From NCBI RefSeq assembly GCF_000421965.1, contig NZ_ATAY01000063.1:62001-126000 (forward strand): a stretch of DNA of 64,000 bases. The letters run 5' to 3'. Shown here in pieces: positions 14,907 through 23,623 of the stretch. How positions within the stretch are numbered: the first letter of the stretch is position 1; each line of letters opens with the position of its first letter. Both the position numbers and the translations under genes were made by a program. The stretch is from Ruminiclostridium papyrosolvens C7 (lineage in GTDB: Bacteria; Bacillota; Clostridia; Acetivibrionales; DSM-1351). The notes under the pieces are model-generated. The model saw only the letters and a program-made list of their open reading frames with translations. It ran no database searches and had not been told where the DNA came from.

Positions 14907-16259
14907 TTATTTCTTAACTAAAGTTTCATTTGCTTTTTTAACAAAATCGTCCAAACCAGCTTTTGGTGTTTGTGTTCCTAATAATATATTCTGTAAAACC
15001 GGGAAGTAATAAGTTCTCATTTCAGCAAAACCCTGAACCTGATTGTAATATGTTCCTAAATATTTGATCATACTTTCACAGTACTTTGATTCAGCATCAT
15101 CATATAAACCTGTAATTGAAGATCTGACTGAGAAACTTCCTGTCTGCTTCAAGGTCTCTTTTGCTGTATCCTGGTCATTAGCTATAAAATCAACAAGCTT
15201 CTTAGCTGCTTCAACTTTTTTGACATCATTATTGTTAAATACTCCGAATCCGCCTATATATGCTTCAAACTGAGGCTTAACTGATGCATCTGGAGTTGGA
15301 TAAGGAATAAATACTTCTTCAAAGTTTGATGTTTTCTTAGCAGCACTTGATGCAAGTAATGTTTTGTTATACAGAGGAACACATGCGATCTTTTCACCAA
15401 GGTACATATCAACTACATCATTTGATGCAAGTGCTTCTCCACCTTTTAATATCAATCCTGAATTAACGCTGTCAACTATCCATTGAAGGGCAGCAACATC
15501 TTTAGGATCGTTTATAGTATATTTTGATAAGTCAGGTGCTATAGTAGAAACACCGCCCATGTTGGATATCCAAGCTCTGGTCCCCTGATCTCCGGCACTT
15601 GACTTTGCAAAAATAGCAGTTGGTGCTGTCAATGTTGGTATTTTTTCTTTTATTGCCTTTAACAATGCTTCAAACTCGCTGACTGTCCACAATCTATCTT
15701 CTTTATTTAGAGGAAGCATGTTTGTCAAACCGGCTTTGTCAAGCATAGTTTTATTAAAAGCCATCATATTTGGAGCTGTATTTATAGGGTACATGTAATA
15801 TTTATTGTCTAGTTTACAAGCATCTAATATTTTTGTAGAAACATCACTTTTTAAGGAATCACTAAACAGATCATCTAGTTCTGCCATTACACCATTTCTG
15901 GCATAATCAATAATTCTACCGGGATAGTCAAAAATCAAATCAGGGGCCGAGTTAGATGCAATTGCAGTATTAACCTTCTGCGGTCCACTGGCAAAATCGA
16001 TCATTTCTACATTAACTTTAATATTGGGGTACTTCTTGTTGAAACTTGCTACCAACTGTTTTTCGTAATCCCCTGCAGTACCGGACTGGAAGTTTGGATA
16101 ATCCCACCAAGTAATTTCAACTGATTCTGCTTTTGCAGTTGACGAAGGGGCTGATGAAGTTGATGTAGTAGACTCTGTTGTAGATTTACCACAACCTGCA
16201 AACATACTTGCAATCATTGAGATAGCCACTAATGATACTAAAACCTTTTTTGTTTTCAT
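14907..16259 (-). CDS. Sugar ABC transporter substrate-binding lipoprotein
   Basis: 450 residues from the ATG at 16259, with GAGGAGG 6 bases upstream. The N-terminus is a lipoprotein signal (MKTKKVLVSLVAISM...FAGC, lipobox AGC at about residues 21-23), followed by a Ser/Thr-rich linker and an SBP_bac_1 domain (ITWWDYPNFQSG, then PNIKVNVEMIDFASGP). It captures the sugar outside the cell for the two permeases downstream. The operon it belongs to (nanE to esterase) points to sialic acid or a host/mucin amino sugar, but the fold alone does not tell the substrate. Confidence 0.88.
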   Translation of the reverse strand: MKTKKVLVSLVAISMIASMFAGCGKSTTESTTSTSSAPSSTAKAESVEITWWDYPNFQSGTAGDYEKQLVASFNKKYPNIKVNVEMIDFASGPQKVNTAIASNSAPDLIFDYPGRIIDYARNGVMAELDDLFSDSLKSDVSTKILDACKLDNKYYMYPINTAPNMMAFNKTMLDKAGLTNMLPLNKEDRLWTVSEFEALLKAIKEKIPTLTAPTAIFAKSSAGDQGTRAWISNMGGVSTIAPDLSKYTINDPKDVAALQWIVDSVNSGLILKGGEALASNDVVDMYLGEKIACVPLYNKTLLASSAAKKTSNFEEVFIPYPTPDASVKPQFEAYIGGFGVFNNNDVKKVEAAKKLVDFIANDQDTAKETLKQTGSFSVRSSITGLYDDAESKYCESMIKYLGTYYNQVQGFAEMRTYYFPVLQNILLGTQTPKAGLDDFVKKANETLVKK

Positions 16260-16313
16260 TGTTATCCTCCTCAAATTCATTAGTATATATTATTTTGTTT
16301 AAATAATACCGTT

Positions 16314-17012
16314 TTAAATTTTTACAGCCCTTATTGAATCTACGAACTTCTTTGTAATCAGCTGCGGCCTTGTTATTGCCCCACCTGTTACTACAGCCCA
16401 TGCTCCGGCTTTGATACATTTTGCGGCCAGTTCCGGAGTCTCAACATTTCCCTCTGCAATAATAGGTATCTTTAATACTTTTACTAAATCTTCTATTAGT
16501 GTAATATCAGGTTTTTCTCTATCCTTGGTATAGTCTGTATAACTGCTTAATGTAGTAGATACGAGATCAAAGCCCAATCTTTCAGCTTCTATTGCTTCTT
16601 CATAATCTGATATGTCGGCCATAAGAAGACCGTCATATATCTTTCTGATTTGATTTACAAATTGTTCCAGAGTTTTTCCATCCGGTCTTGGTCTTTTAGT
16701 TGCATCCACTGCTATAATTTCAGCCTTTACAGTTAACAAACTTTTTACCTCTTCAATTGTAGGAGTAATAAAAACATCACTCTGTCCGTACACTTTCTTA
16801 TATATAGCTATCAAAGGCAGGTCAACGTTTTTCTTAATCTCTGAACAATCCTGTGGAGAATTAGCTCTGATTCCTACAGCACCACCCACCTGTGCTGCTT
16901 TAGCCATACGCATCATTATTGTTGAGCTATGCAGAGGTTCATTTTCCAGTGCTTGACAGGATACTATCATCCCCCCTCTTATTTGATTAATTGCCTGATT
17001 CCAATGTCTCAT
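16314..17012 (-). CDS. nanE: N-acetylmannosamine-6-phosphate 2-epimerase
   Basis: 232 residues from the ATG at 17012 (GGGGGTAGCAAA upstream); the longer open frame to 17060 lacks a ribosome site. NanE-family TIM barrel: QIRGGMIVSCQALENEPLH at the N-terminus, IAVDATKRPRPDG in the middle with the family's Asp/Lys, ADISDYEEAIEAERLGFD and IAEGNVETPE, and a phosphate-binding AWAVVTGGAITRP end. It converts ManNAc-6-P to GlcNAc-6-P for NagA. First gene of its operon, behind a promoter with two GntR-type boxes. Confidence 0.93.
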   Translation of the reverse strand: MRHWNQAINQIRGGMIVSCQALENEPLHSSTIMMRMAKAAQVGGAVGIRANSPQDCSEIKKNVDLPLIAIYKKVYGQSDVFITPTIEEVKSLLTVKAEIIAVDATKRPRPDGKTLEQFVNQIRKIYDGLLMADISDYEEAIEAERLGFDLVSTTLSSYTDYTKDREKPDITLIEDLVKVLKIPIIAEGNVETPELAAKCIKAGAWAVVTGGAITRPQLITKKFVDSIRAVKI

Positions 17013-17093
17013 TTTGCTACCCCCTAATATAATGTAAAAAACACTATACCCTAGCTTCATTAGCTAATTTGTTGATTCCTTGCTTCTGAAATC

Positions 17094-17122
17094 ATTATAG
17101 CACCGTAAATATGTTTTGTCTA
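17094..17122 (-). promoter_or_regulatory. Promoter of the nanE operon
   Basis: On the minus strand TAGACA (17117-17122) and TATAAT (17094-17099), spacer 17 bases. The -35 lies inside the proximal GntR box. Confidence 0.7.
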
Positions 17123-17148
17123 TACAATCTTACATTTTGTATATACAA
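17116..17148. promoter_or_regulatory. Two GntR-type operator boxes upstream of nanE
   Basis: TTGTCTATACAA (17116-17127) and TTGTATATACAA (17137-17148) have their centres 21 bp apart, two helical turns. The first covers the -35. The same boxes occur at the nagA promoter (21440-21490), so one regulator, most likely the GntR protein at 17246-17977, should control both operons. Confidence 0.75.
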
Positions 17149-17182
17149 TTTTTTATATGTTTAGACTGACTTATGCAAAACA

Positions 17183-17225
17183 AAAAACTCCTTTTTGAAA
17201 TTTGTAATTTCAAAAAGGAGTTTTT
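17183..17225. terminator. Strong terminator after gntR
   Basis: A perfect 20-bp stem (17183-17202 and 17206-17225) with a 3-base loop and T-runs at both outer ends. It ends the nagA-nagB-kinase-nanQ-gntR operon just upstream of the nanE control region. Confidence 0.9.
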
Positions 17226-17245
17226 ATTTGTTTACATATATTTTA

Positions 17246-17977
17246 TTAAACGCTCTTATTATACATCGTCAAATTAAAAGTATACCTATCGGGATTATAA
17301 ATAGTTTTTGCGTATTCAATAGGTATATCATCTTCAGTAAATATCGTCCTTAAAGAAAGAAGTCCAAAACCTCTGCTTTTATTCAATAAAAGCTCAGCTT
17401 CTTTTTTACTTATAGTTACTGCCTTAATATTCTGCTTCATATAATTAAAATCAGCATGATACTCTTGTTTCATAAGTGTATAGAGTGAACATTTTTGCAA
17501 ATTATATTTCATTAAATCAGGAAAATATTTTTCAGGCAGATAGCTATATTCAATTGCCATAGGTTCGTCATTTGCAAGACGCAGCCTATTTATGAAATAT
17601 ACCTGCTCATTTTCTGACAATTGCAACATTTGAGCTATCTGACTATCCGGTGTAATCTTCTCAAAGTATAAGATTTTGCTGCTTGGAGCAAGACCTCGTT
17701 TCTCCATGTCTTCACTAAAACCCTCTATTTCAAGCTTCTTTTCTATTATTTCTTTTGAAACAAAGGCTCCCTTACCATGGGTTTTATATAAAACTCCCTG
17801 ATGAACAAGATTTGTAACGGCTTGTCTGACAGTCATTCTACTAACGCCAAACAGCTCTGTTAATTCTCGTTCAGTTGGCAGAGATTCTCCCGGAAGATAT
17901 ACTTTTTCTTTTATCTTTTTTTTTATATACTCTTCTAATTGAGCATAAATAGGTACCGATGAGTTTTTATCTATCAT
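17246..17977 (-). CDS. GntR/UTRA regulator of amino-sugar genes (NagR-like)
   Basis: 243 residues: a GntR winged helix (SVPIYAQLEEYIKKKI, RELTELFGVSRMTVRQAVTNL) in residues ~5-75, then a UTRA ligand domain (KLEIEGFSEDMEKRGL...) to the end. NagR/YvoA-type members bind amino-sugar phosphates and leave DNA. It is the last gene of the nagA operon and ends at a strong terminator. The TTGTxTATACAA boxes at two promoters here have the symmetric form expected for GntR proteins. GlcNAc-6-P, GlcN-6-P or ManNAc-6-P are candidate inducers. Confidence 0.9.
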   Translation of the reverse strand: MIDKNSSVPIYAQLEEYIKKKIKEKVYLPGESLPTERELTELFGVSRMTVRQAVTNLVHQGVLYKTHGKGAFVSKEIIEKKLEIEGFSEDMEKRGLAPSSKILYFEKITPDSQIAQMLQLSENEQVYFINRLRLANDEPMAIEYSYLPEKYFPDLMKYNLQKCSLYTLMKQEYHADFNYMKQNIKAVTISKKEAELLLNKSRGFGLLSLRTIFTEDDIPIEYAKTIYNPDRYTFNLTMYNKSV

Positions 17978-18004
17978 TAAAATACCCCCATACTAAGAAT
18001 AAAA

Positions 18005-18457
18005 TTACTTAACTCTTACCTTTATAACTACCTTTCTAATTTTTCCCTTTTCTCCATGTGATATCCCCGGCATATGGGCATCTTCCGGAAACAATATAAA
18101 GAATTCCCTCGGATTGTACAATATTAACCTGGGTTCTCCTGAAAGTGTTAAGAAATCATTTTCTTCATTGTAAGGTGATAAAACATTTAGTTTTTCTATT
18201 TGTGAATACCCCATGTTTTCAACACCTTCAATCAGGTACTGTATATCTATATATTTTCTATGTGCTTCATATATAGAATCTGCCAAACTCTTAGTTTCAT
18301 ATTCCTGAACTAAAGCATATACATCATTTCCATCTATATCATATCTACCGGGTGCTATAGAATCTAAGTCCGCTCTCTTTAAAAAGCTAAATGCTTTCTC
18401 AAAATCACTATGAAGGGCTTCATATTTTTTACAGTTACTAACATTATCAAATATCAT
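18005..18457 (-). CDS. YhcH/YjgK/YiaL family protein, NanQ-like anomerase
   Basis: 150 residues of the DUF386 cupin family (E. coli NanQ/YhcH, 'evolved beta-galactosidase beta' type): ALVQEYETKSL, YEAHRKYIDIQYLIEG with His and Glu metal ligands, and FFILFPEDAHMPG near the end. NanQ opens the alpha-anomer of N-acetylneuraminate so the lyase can use it. The gene lies between the ROK kinase and gntR in the amino-sugar operon, which fits this role. Other members act in different sugar pathways, so the anomerase role is an inference. Confidence 0.85.
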   Translation of the reverse strand: MIFDNVSNCKKYEALHSDFEKAFSFLKRADLDSIAPGRYDIDGNDVYALVQEYETKSLADSIYEAHRKYIDIQYLIEGVENMGYSQIEKLNVLSPYNEENDFLTLSGEPRLILYNPREFFILFPEDAHMPGISHGEKGKIRKVVIKVRVK

Positions 18458-18484
18458 TTTTATCCCTCTCCCCTATAATTATGT

Positions 18485-19435
18485 TTAAAAAAGTTCTCTT
18501 ACTATTCCGCAAATAGCAGCATTATCTCCTAATTCTGCCCTTCTTATTATTAAATCTTCTCTAAACACGGGCATAAGTCTGGATAACAATTCTTTTTTAA
18601 TAGGTTCTATAAAGATATCCCCTAAAGTGGTTATCCCACCTCCGAAAATTACAGCTTCAGGATTAAAAATGTGAACAAGTGATACCGTTCCACAAATTAT
18701 AGCCTCATTATACTCTTTAACTATTTTAGTAGCAAGAGGGTCGCCTGAAGACTTTGCTGCATAAATAATCTCACCGCTAATATTTTCTGTATGTCCATTA
18801 ACCATTTCCGTGACAATAGACTTATTTCCTTTTAATAATTCTTCCTTGAAATGTTTAATCAGAGCCGTAACGGAACCGTATCTTTCAAAGCAGCCCTTAT
18901 TACCGCAGTTACATTGTTCTCCGTTCATATCAATGCTCATGTGTCCAAATTCAGCTGCTACACCTCTGTATCCGTGTTCAATACCACCATTTTTATAAAT
19001 GGCTCCGCCAATTCCTGTCCCAAGGGTTATACATAAGAAATCTTTAACATCCCTTGCTGCGCCTAACCATTTCTCCCCTAATGCACATGCATTCACATCG
19101 TTTTCAACTTCAACAGGGAGTCCGGCAAATGCTATAAGTTCTTTTTTTAGCTCAAATCCTGATAATTCCGGTATTGTACTTGCTGCATATACAACTTTAC
19201 CACTTACACTGTCAACCTGACCTGTGCAAGCACATCCTATCCCCACTATATTATCCTTCCCAATAGAATCAATATATCTTTGGATTAGGTTTTGTATTGA
19301 AATAAATGTTTTTTTAAAGCCTTCCTTTCCATTAGTAGGAATTCTGCAAAAATCTGAAATGCTTCCTGTACTGTCAATAAGAGCAGCTTTTATATTTGTA
19401 CCCCCAATATCTATTCCTATAGCCAGTTTACTCAT
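18485..19435 (-). CDS. nanK: ROK family sugar kinase, likely N-acetylmannosamine kinase
   Basis: 316 residues: ATP-binding IGIDIGGTNIKAALID at the N-terminus, ENDVNACALGE with the catalytic Asp, LGTGIGGAIYKNG, and the ROK zinc site CNCGNKGCFE after GHMSID. Phosphorylation of ManNAc (to feed NanE) is the likely job because nanA and nanE are present and no other kinase is encoded in these two operons. ROK glucokinases and GlcNAc kinases look very similar, so the substrate comes from context. Lies between nagB and the NanQ-like gene. Confidence 0.82.
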   Translation of the reverse strand: MSKLAIGIDIGGTNIKAALIDSTGSISDFCRIPTNGKEGFKKTFISIQNLIQRYIDSIGKDNIVGIGCACTGQVDSVSGKVVYAASTIPELSGFELKKELIAFAGLPVEVENDVNACALGEKWLGAARDVKDFLCITLGTGIGGAIYKNGGIEHGYRGVAAEFGHMSIDMNGEQCNCGNKGCFERYGSVTALIKHFKEELLKGNKSIVTEMVNGHTENISGEIIYAAKSSGDPLATKIVKEYNEAIICGTVSLVHIFNPEAVIFGGGITTLGDIFIEPIKKELLSRLMPVFREDLIIRRAELGDNAAICGIVRELF

Positions 19436-19486
19436 TTTTTACCTCCGGGATTCATGGTTGTATTTATATTATTTCCACAATATTTA

Positions 19487-20212
19487 CTATAGTTTTGCAG
19501 CCGCATCCTTATCTACAATCACCGTAACATCCTGATGAAGTTGTAGTATAGAGGCCGGAACCTCTGGAGTAATTTTCCCGCTTATTGCTTTAGCAATAAT
19601 ATCAGCCTTAGATTCTCCGCAAGCCAGAAGTAATATTTTCTTAGCGCTCATAATTGTGCCTATTCCCATACTTATAGCTTTGGTCGGCACCTCATTTTTA
19701 TTTTTAAAAAATCTGGAATTTGATTCTATTGTCATATTATCAAGTATTACTAAATGTGTTTTTGCTTCGAAATTAACGTCTGGTTCATTAAATCCAATAT
19801 GTCCATTTACACCTATTCCAAGTACTTGTATGTCTATTCCACCGGCTTCAGTGACTTTATTTTCGTATGTTAAACATTCCTTGTCTATATTTTCAGTGTT
19901 TCCGTTTGGTATGTTTATATTTTCAGGTGGGACATTTATATGATTAAATAAGTTATTCATCATAAAGTAGTAATAACTTTGACTATTCTTTATTGAAAGT
20001 CCATAGTATTCATCTAAATTAAATGTTTTTACTTCTGCAAAGTCCAATTCTTTTTTGTTATAAAGCTTTACTAGTTCTTTATACATTCCTAAAGGAGTAT
20101 CACCTGTTGCCAGTCCTAAAACGCTGTTGGATTTTAAAGTGATTTGGCTCGCCAATATATTTGCAGCCTTCCTGCTCATTTCATTGTAGTTGTCAACTTT
20201 AATTATTTTCAT
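19487..20212 (-). CDS. nagB: Glucosamine-6-phosphate deaminase
   Basis: 241 residues, NagB family: LGLATGDTPLG binds phosphate, FNLDEYYGL holds the catalytic Asp67 and LGIGVNGHIGFNEP holds His138 and Glu143. Converts GlcN-6-P to fructose-6-P and ammonia. Length is that of monomeric Bacillus-type NagB, without the longer allosteric C-terminus of the E. coli enzyme. Second gene of the nagA operon, 23 bases after nagA. Confidence 0.94.
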   Translation of the reverse strand: MKIIKVDNYNEMSRKAANILASQITLKSNSVLGLATGDTPLGMYKELVKLYNKKELDFAEVKTFNLDEYYGLSIKNSQSYYYFMMNNLFNHINVPPENINIPNGNTENIDKECLTYENKVTEAGGIDIQVLGIGVNGHIGFNEPDVNFEAKTHLVILDNMTIESNSRFFKNKNEVPTKAISMGIGTIMSAKKILLLACGESKADIIAKAISGKITPEVPASILQLHQDVTVIVDKDAAAKL

Positions 20213-20235
20213 TTGTAAGTCCCCCCAGTGGCTGT

Positions 20236-21384
20236 TTAATATGTGTATACTGTTTTTCCCTCTACAATAGTTTTCAAAATATTAAATTCCTCATCCAGAA
20301 TCACTATATCTGAATACTTTCCAACCTCAAGGCTGCCTCTATCTTTCTCAATACCCAACTCTTTTGCCGGGTTTAAGGAAGCCAATTTGACAACCTGACA
20401 TATTCCATTACCGGTATAATCCATAAAGTTTTTAATTGCATGATTCAACCGTAATGTACTTCCTGCCAGTGTACCGTCCTCAAGCCTTGCAGTATTATTT
20501 TTAATAATAACCTTTTGTCCCCCCAACTCTGAAATACCGTCATGAAGGCAGCCGGCCCTCATAGAATCTGTTATTAATATAACCTTGTCCATTCCCTTAA
20601 TGGTTGCTAATATATTAAATATGGCAGGATGTACATGTATTTTATCCGCAATCAGTTCGCAATATATGTCCGAATTTAAAACAGCCCCGACAACGCCGGG
20701 ATTTCTATGATTTAAGGGAGACATAGCATTAAAGGTATGGGTTGCATGACTTACACCATTTTCTATTGCCTTTACGGCTTGTTCATATTCCGCATTTGAA
20801 TGTCCCATGGATAAAATAATTTTAGTTTTTTCCTTTACTTCTTTTATAAATTTATAATTTTCATCCATTTCAGGAGCTAAAGTCATCACTTTTATAATAT
20901 CCACATATTTTTCTATAAAACTAAAATCTGGTTCTATGATGAATTCATCAGCTTGTGCTCCCTTATATTTTCTATTTATAAAGGGTCCTTCTAAATGGAC
21001 GCCTAGAATTTTTGCACCTTGTGCTTCTTTTCCCATAAAATGTTTTATATTATCAAGTGCGGTATATATCTTTTCTCTATTCATTGTCATAGTTGTTGCA
21101 AGAATTCCGGTAACTCCATTTTTGGCTACAATACTGCTTATTGTGGCTAAACTCTCTTCTGTCCCATCCATTATGTCATATCCACCTGAGCCGTGAATGT
21201 GCATATCAATAAACCCGGGTGAAACATAGTTTCCTTTTGCATCAACTATTTCTTGGCAGTTCTGAAGCAACTCGCCAGCCGCTTTACTCTCTATGAATCC
21301 CATAATCTTATCACTATACAGTAGAATTCTGTTATCCAATACTTCTTTTTCTACGATAATTTTCCCGTTTATTATAGCTTTCAA
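20236..21384 (-). CDS. nagA: N-acetylglucosamine-6-phosphate deacetylase
   Basis: 382 residues from a TTG at 21382-21384 set by GGGAGGATAAAA; the frame stays open to 21471 but crosses the promoter. Amidohydrolase fold: PGFIDMHIHGSGGYD (metal His-x-His), GVHLEGPFI (metal Glu), MGHSNA and ATHTFNAMS (His ligands), ILITDSMRAG with the catalytic Asp. Removes acetate from GlcNAc-6-P. First gene of the operon nagA-nagB-kinase-nanQ-gntR, behind a promoter with three GntR-type boxes. Confidence 0.94.
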   Translation of the reverse strand: MKAIINGKIIVEKEVLDNRILLYSDKIMGFIESKAAGELLQNCQEIVDAKGNYVSPGFIDMHIHGSGGYDIMDGTEESLATISSIVAKNGVTGILATTMTMNREKIYTALDNIKHFMGKEAQGAKILGVHLEGPFINRKYKGAQADEFIIEPDFSFIEKYVDIIKVMTLAPEMDENYKFIKEVKEKTKIILSMGHSNAEYEQAVKAIENGVSHATHTFNAMSPLNHRNPGVVGAVLNSDIYCELIADKIHVHPAIFNILATIKGMDKVILITDSMRAGCLHDGISELGGQKVIIKNNTARLEDGTLAGSTLRLNHAIKNFMDYTGNGICQVVKLASLNPAKELGIEKDRGSLEVGKYSDIVILDEEFNILKTIVEGKTVYTY

Positions 21385-21417
21385 TTTTATCCTCCCTTCA
21401 TTAACTTTATTAACTTC

Positions 21418-21446
21418 ATTATATACTACAACATTTAAATTGTCTA
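21418..21446 (-). promoter_or_regulatory. Promoter of the nagA operon
   Basis: TAGACA (21441-21446) and TATAAT (21418-21423) on the minus strand, spacer 17 bases; same -35 and spacing as the nanE promoter, with the -35 again inside an operator box. Confidence 0.7.
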
Positions 21447-21490
21447 TACAATACAAAAATAGTATATACAATGTTGCAATGGTATATACT
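21440..21490. promoter_or_regulatory. Array of three GntR-type boxes at the nagA promoter
   Basis: Cores GTCTATAC (centre 21445.5), GTATATAC (21465.5) and GTATATAC (21485.5) are spaced by exactly 20 bp. The promoter-proximal one is a perfect TTGTCTATACAA. The regular phase suggests side-by-side binding of dimers on one DNA face. Confidence 0.7.
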
Positions 21491-21525
21491 ATAGGTTAAT
21501 ATGTACTATTATTATGCTAAAGTCA

Positions 21526-21556
21526 AAAACCCGTTGGAATATATCCAACGGGTTTT
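21526..21556. terminator. Terminator after the PfkB kinase gene
   Basis: A perfect 13-bp stem (AAAACCCGTTGGA / TCCAACGGGTTTT) with a 5-base loop and terminal T-runs on either strand. It ends the sugar operon that runs from 27761 to 21572. Confidence 0.88.
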
Positions 21557-21571
21557 TATAACTAAAGTTAT

Positions 21572-22549
21572 TTAATTGACCTTTCGAATTTTATTTATAC
21601 ATTCCTCTACCTCAGGTAAGGAAGGCATCGCAGGAATTGCCCCTCTTTTTGAAGCACAAAGGGCTCCTACCGCATTAGAGAAGTCAATAATATCCGATAT
21701 CATTGTTTTATTAATTTCGACTAGGGGTGACGTTATTTTGCTTATTTGATACAGGAGTCCACCAAGAAAAGCATCACCTGCACCGGTAGTATCCACAACC
21801 CTTGTATCATATGTGTTCAAATGACCGCAGCCATCAGAACATCTGAAAAAACAACCTTTGGGACCAAGTGTAACAAGTACAAGCTTTATACCTTTGTCAA
21901 AAAGTATTTTACTTCCGTTATCCAGATTACTTTCCCCTGTCAGAAATTCCAGTTCTGTTTCCGATATTTTCAAAATATCTGCATATTCTAAGCCTAACAT
22001 CATACCAGCCCTTGCTTGTTTGTCATCTTTCCACAGGAGCGGCCTCCAATTGGGATCATAGGAGATGATTTTCCCTTCACTTTTTGCATATTCCACTGCC
22101 TTTAAGGTAGCACTTCTTGCCGGTTCATCAGTCATTGATAAAGAGCCGAAGTGAAAAATTTTACATTCTTTTATAATATCTAGCTCCAGATCCTCGTGTG
22201 TAAGCATTAAGTCCGCTCCAGGGTTTCTGTAAAAGCTGAAACTCCTGTCCCCATATTCATCAAGATGTACAAAGGCAAGTGTTGTATTAACTTTTTCAGA
22301 GAATTTTAAACCTCTGGACTCTATATGGTTATCCTCCAGCACACTCTTTAGGAAGTTTCCGAACTGATCATTTCCTACCTTTCCTATAAAAGCACACTTT
22401 CCTCCCAGTTTTGAAACAGCCGTAAGTACATTGGCCGGTGCTCCACCCGGGTTTCTTTCAAAGAGTAAATTGTTTGCAGAGGAATTCCCTGTTGGTGTAA
22501 AATCTATTAATAATTCGCCTAATGCTACTACATCAAATATATTAATCAT
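21572..22549 (-). CDS. PfkB family carbohydrate kinase (fructokinase-like)
   Basis: 325 residues, ribokinase/PfkB fold: VVALGELLIDFTPTG at the start, NPGGAPANVLTAVSKLGG (sugar site) and the C-terminal DTTGAGDAFLGGLLYQI (catalytic Asp and ATP-binding). Sequence style is that of bacterial fructokinases. Last gene of the operon with a binding protein, two permeases, an epimerase and a polyol/alcohol dehydrogenase; it would phosphorylate the ketose made by these. Substrate by inference. Confidence 0.88.
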   Translation of the reverse strand: MINIFDVVALGELLIDFTPTGNSSANNLLFERNPGGAPANVLTAVSKLGGKCAFIGKVGNDQFGNFLKSVLEDNHIESRGLKFSEKVNTTLAFVHLDEYGDRSFSFYRNPGADLMLTHEDLELDIIKECKIFHFGSLSMTDEPARSATLKAVEYAKSEGKIISYDPNWRPLLWKDDKQARAGMMLGLEYADILKISETELEFLTGESNLDNGSKILFDKGIKLVLVTLGPKGCFFRCSDGCGHLNTYDTRVVDTTGAGDAFLGGLLYQISKITSPLVEINKTMISDIIDFSNAVGALCASKRGAIPAMPSLPEVEECINKIRKVN

Positions 22550-22603
22550 CCCTTTACAATTTATATTTATTTAGGTAAGCATCCCACCGTACTAATCTAT
22601 TTT

Positions 22604-23623
22604 TTAATCCATTTCTATGAGCACCTTCATAGCTTTATCCTTTTGCTCGTCAATGATTTTGTATGCTTTCTCGTATTCACTAAAGGGCACTCTATGGGTG
22701 ATTAATGAATCAAACTCAATCAAGCCTTCTCCTACAAGACGGATAGCTTCTATATAGTCCTCGACCCTGTACATGGCCGTGCCAATGAGACGAAGTTCAT
22801 GGTCCTGAACAAAACCCATATTTATGGTAGCGAGATCTCCGAATACACCAACTACTACAATGTCACTGCCTTTTCTTGCGTATTCAATGGCCTGCTTCAT
22901 GGTAGCGTTTATTCCAATACATTCAAAAATTACATCTGCCCCGTCTACACCAAAAAAGTTAATTATGGCTTCCTTTAAGTCCTTCTCCTTGGGGTTTACA
23001 GTTGCAATACCACATTTTTCAGCCGTATTCAGACGATATTCGCTAAGCTCGGACATCATTACCTTAGCAGCCCCCATTGCTTTAGCGGTCTGTGCCACAA
23101 GATTGCCAATAGGGCCACCACCCAGCACCAACACTGACTTGCCCTGAATATTTCCATAGCGACGTACAGCATGTACTGCCACAGCCAAAGGCTCAATCAT
23201 GGCACCATGATCATAACTCATTCCCTCCGGCAGCTTTATAGCTTTCTCTGCGTCTACCACAAAATATTCGCTGGCCATTCCGGTAGTCTGAAAACCCATG
23301 ACCTTTAAGACTTCACAATCGTTGTACATACCATGAGTACATGGATAACATTCGCCACACACTACCTGAGGCTGAATGGTTACCCTGTCGCCGACCTTCA
23401 CGTTGGTGACTGAGCTGCCAACCTCTTCAACTATCGCTGAAACCTCATGACCCTGAACAACCGGATATTTTGTGTATGGGTGTTTACCATGGTTTACATG
23501 AACATCGGAACCGCATACACCGATAATTTTCATTTTAACTTTTATTTGATTATCTCCGACTTCCGGTATCAGAACTTCTTGATATACTATTTTTCCAGGT
23601 TCTGTCATAATTGCCTGTAACAT
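22604..23623 (-). CDS. Zinc-dependent alcohol/polyol dehydrogenase
   Basis: 339 residues of the MDR superfamily, close to sorbitol/threonine dehydrogenases. Catalytic-zinc ligands are in GVCGSDVHVNHGKH and GHEVSAIVEE; the structural zinc loop CGECYPCTHGMYNDC has all four Cys; NAD-binding motif VLVLGGGPIGNLVAQ. It oxidises a secondary hydroxyl of a sugar or polyol with NAD(P). Its stop is directly followed by the ATG-side of the epimerase gene (no gap), so the two are likely co-translated. Exact substrate not readable. Confidence 0.88.
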   Translation of the reverse strand: MLQAIMTEPGKIVYQEVLIPEVGDNQIKVKMKIIGVCGSDVHVNHGKHPYTKYPVVQGHEVSAIVEEVGSSVTNVKVGDRVTIQPQVVCGECYPCTHGMYNDCEVLKVMGFQTTGMASEYFVVDAEKAIKLPEGMSYDHGAMIEPLAVAVHAVRRYGNIQGKSVLVLGGGPIGNLVAQTAKAMGAAKVMMSELSEYRLNTAEKCGIATVNPKEKDLKEAIINFFGVDGADVIFECIGINATMKQAIEYARKGSDIVVVGVFGDLATINMGFVQDHELRLIGTAMYRVEDYIEAIRLVGEGLIEFDSLITHRVPFSEYEKAYKIIDEQKDKAMKVLIEMD

